Part shown: in pieces, positions 63,546-64,000 of the stretch | How positions within the stretch are numbered: position 1 is the stretch's first letter | Layout: the number at the start of each line of letters is the position of its first letter | Assembly: GCF_052857255.1 (NCBI RefSeq) | Contig: NC_135497.1 | Location: 546,134,531-546,198,530, forward strand | DNA: 64,000 nt | DNA from: Amblyomma americanum | Lineage: Eukaryota > Arthropoda > Arachnida > Ixodida > Ixodidae | Reading direction: 5' to 3' | Made by a program: the position numbers and the translations under genes | Notes under the pieces: model-generated | Told to the model about the DNA's origin: nothing | What the model saw: only the letters and a program-made list of their open reading frames with translations | The model's database searches: none

Positions 63546-63990
63546 ATGCTTTCGCATTAGAAAATAAAAATAAATATTGCCGCAACTGGGAATCTAATCA
63601 GCTGCGGCGCGAATAGGTCAGCTTTGCTGGCCACTACACGAAAGCGCTTATCTATGGTGTTTCTTTTTTTTTCAACATGGTATTTACGACACGGGGTTAT
63701 GTTCAGAAAGGAGATATATGCAGATTTACAAAGCATGCAGCTCGAGACTGAACTGCACTAGCTGGACAGAAAATAGCATAGCTAAAAGGGTGGCAAACAT
63801 GGACACCGCATCAACAACGGAAACGCTTCAGTTGATGACGTCTCCCGCTAAACCGCAACACATTCTCGCACTGTGCATCGCACACAGTCCTCTTCATTAA
63901 CTAATACTACTATTAAACTAACATCCGCGCTTTCAGCTATGTGGCGGTAGTTGCAGAGAGACGTGCGCTGCATGCGTTGACGTGGGAAAT
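63546..63990 (+). repeat. Copy 2 of the unnamed repeat at 28400-28645
   Basis: Begins after AATGCTTTCGCATT. It has AATATTGCCGCAACTGGG, CGGCGCGAATAGGTCAGC, TTTGCTGGCCACTACACGAA, then about 150 bp not in copy 1, then CTCGCACTGTGCATCGCACA and CAGCTATGTGGCGGTAG. Confidence 0.6.
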
Positions 63991-64000
63991 GTGGCAGGAA

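Noticed and set aside
1..64000. CRISPR arrays, bacterial operons, rRNA genes, endogenous viral genes
   Set aside because: No regularly spaced repeats, ribosome-binding-site operon structure, rRNA sequence or viral protein motif apart from LTR-retrotransposon gag-pol was found.

Overview
This is eukaryotic nuclear DNA from a hard tick (Ixodidae), probably a metastriate genus such as Rhipicephalus, Dermacentor, Hyalomma or Amblyomma. That assignment is inferred from repeat content: several copies of the tick tRNA-derived SINE Ruka, a LINE ending in a long (CATC)n tail, RTE LINEs ending in GATGATGAT, and Ty3/gypsy and Penelope-like fragments of tick type. No complete host protein-coding gene could be supported. 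The window reads as an intergenic or long-intron region made mostly of transposable elements (TEs) of different ages, many nested in one another.

Layout. 0-3.3 kb: mostly unassigned, with one weak minus-strand first-exon candidate and a LINE 3' fragment. 3.68-6.55 kb: a minus-strand Ty3/gypsy element with both LTRs, a polypurine tract and a 4-bp target-site duplication, but decayed gag-pol and no integrase. 7.0-13.0 kb: a CR1/Jockey-like LINE 3' end, then a nearly intact endonuclease-RT LINE (9454-12928) inserted into an older repeat whose uninterrupted paralogue lies 2 kb upstream in inverse orientation. 13.5-17.3 kb: SINEs, a decayed DNA-transposon transposase (tnp2/EnSpm-like), and an RTE fragment inserted inside a Ruka SINE. 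19.0-20.2 kb: a Penelope-like element remnant with YVDD and GIY-YIG motifs. 28-32.6 kb: an old minus-strand RTE LINE flanked by two hammerhead-like motifs in Penelope-like 3' sequence, then (TA)n. 35.5-41 kb: SINEs and LINE tails. 42.8-46.8 kb: a second decayed minus-strand gypsy element, interrupted in gag by a 0.7-kb insertion carrying a basic ORF with two STPR-like repeats. 46.9-48.2 kb: a plus-strand RTE LINE. 51.5-52.5 kb: a GC-rich segment with CCAAT and GC boxes, the best candidate host promoter. 55-64 kb: one complete Ruka with its target-site duplication, a TTAA-flanked MITE, and otherwise unassigned DNA.

The genes do not form a pathway. The coding capacity seen belongs to independent mobile elements, all disrupted. 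The most useful content is the nesting and its junctions (LINE in repeat, RTE in Ruka, STPR element in gypsy), the hammerhead-like motifs, and the small set of host-gene candidates to test against RNA evidence.
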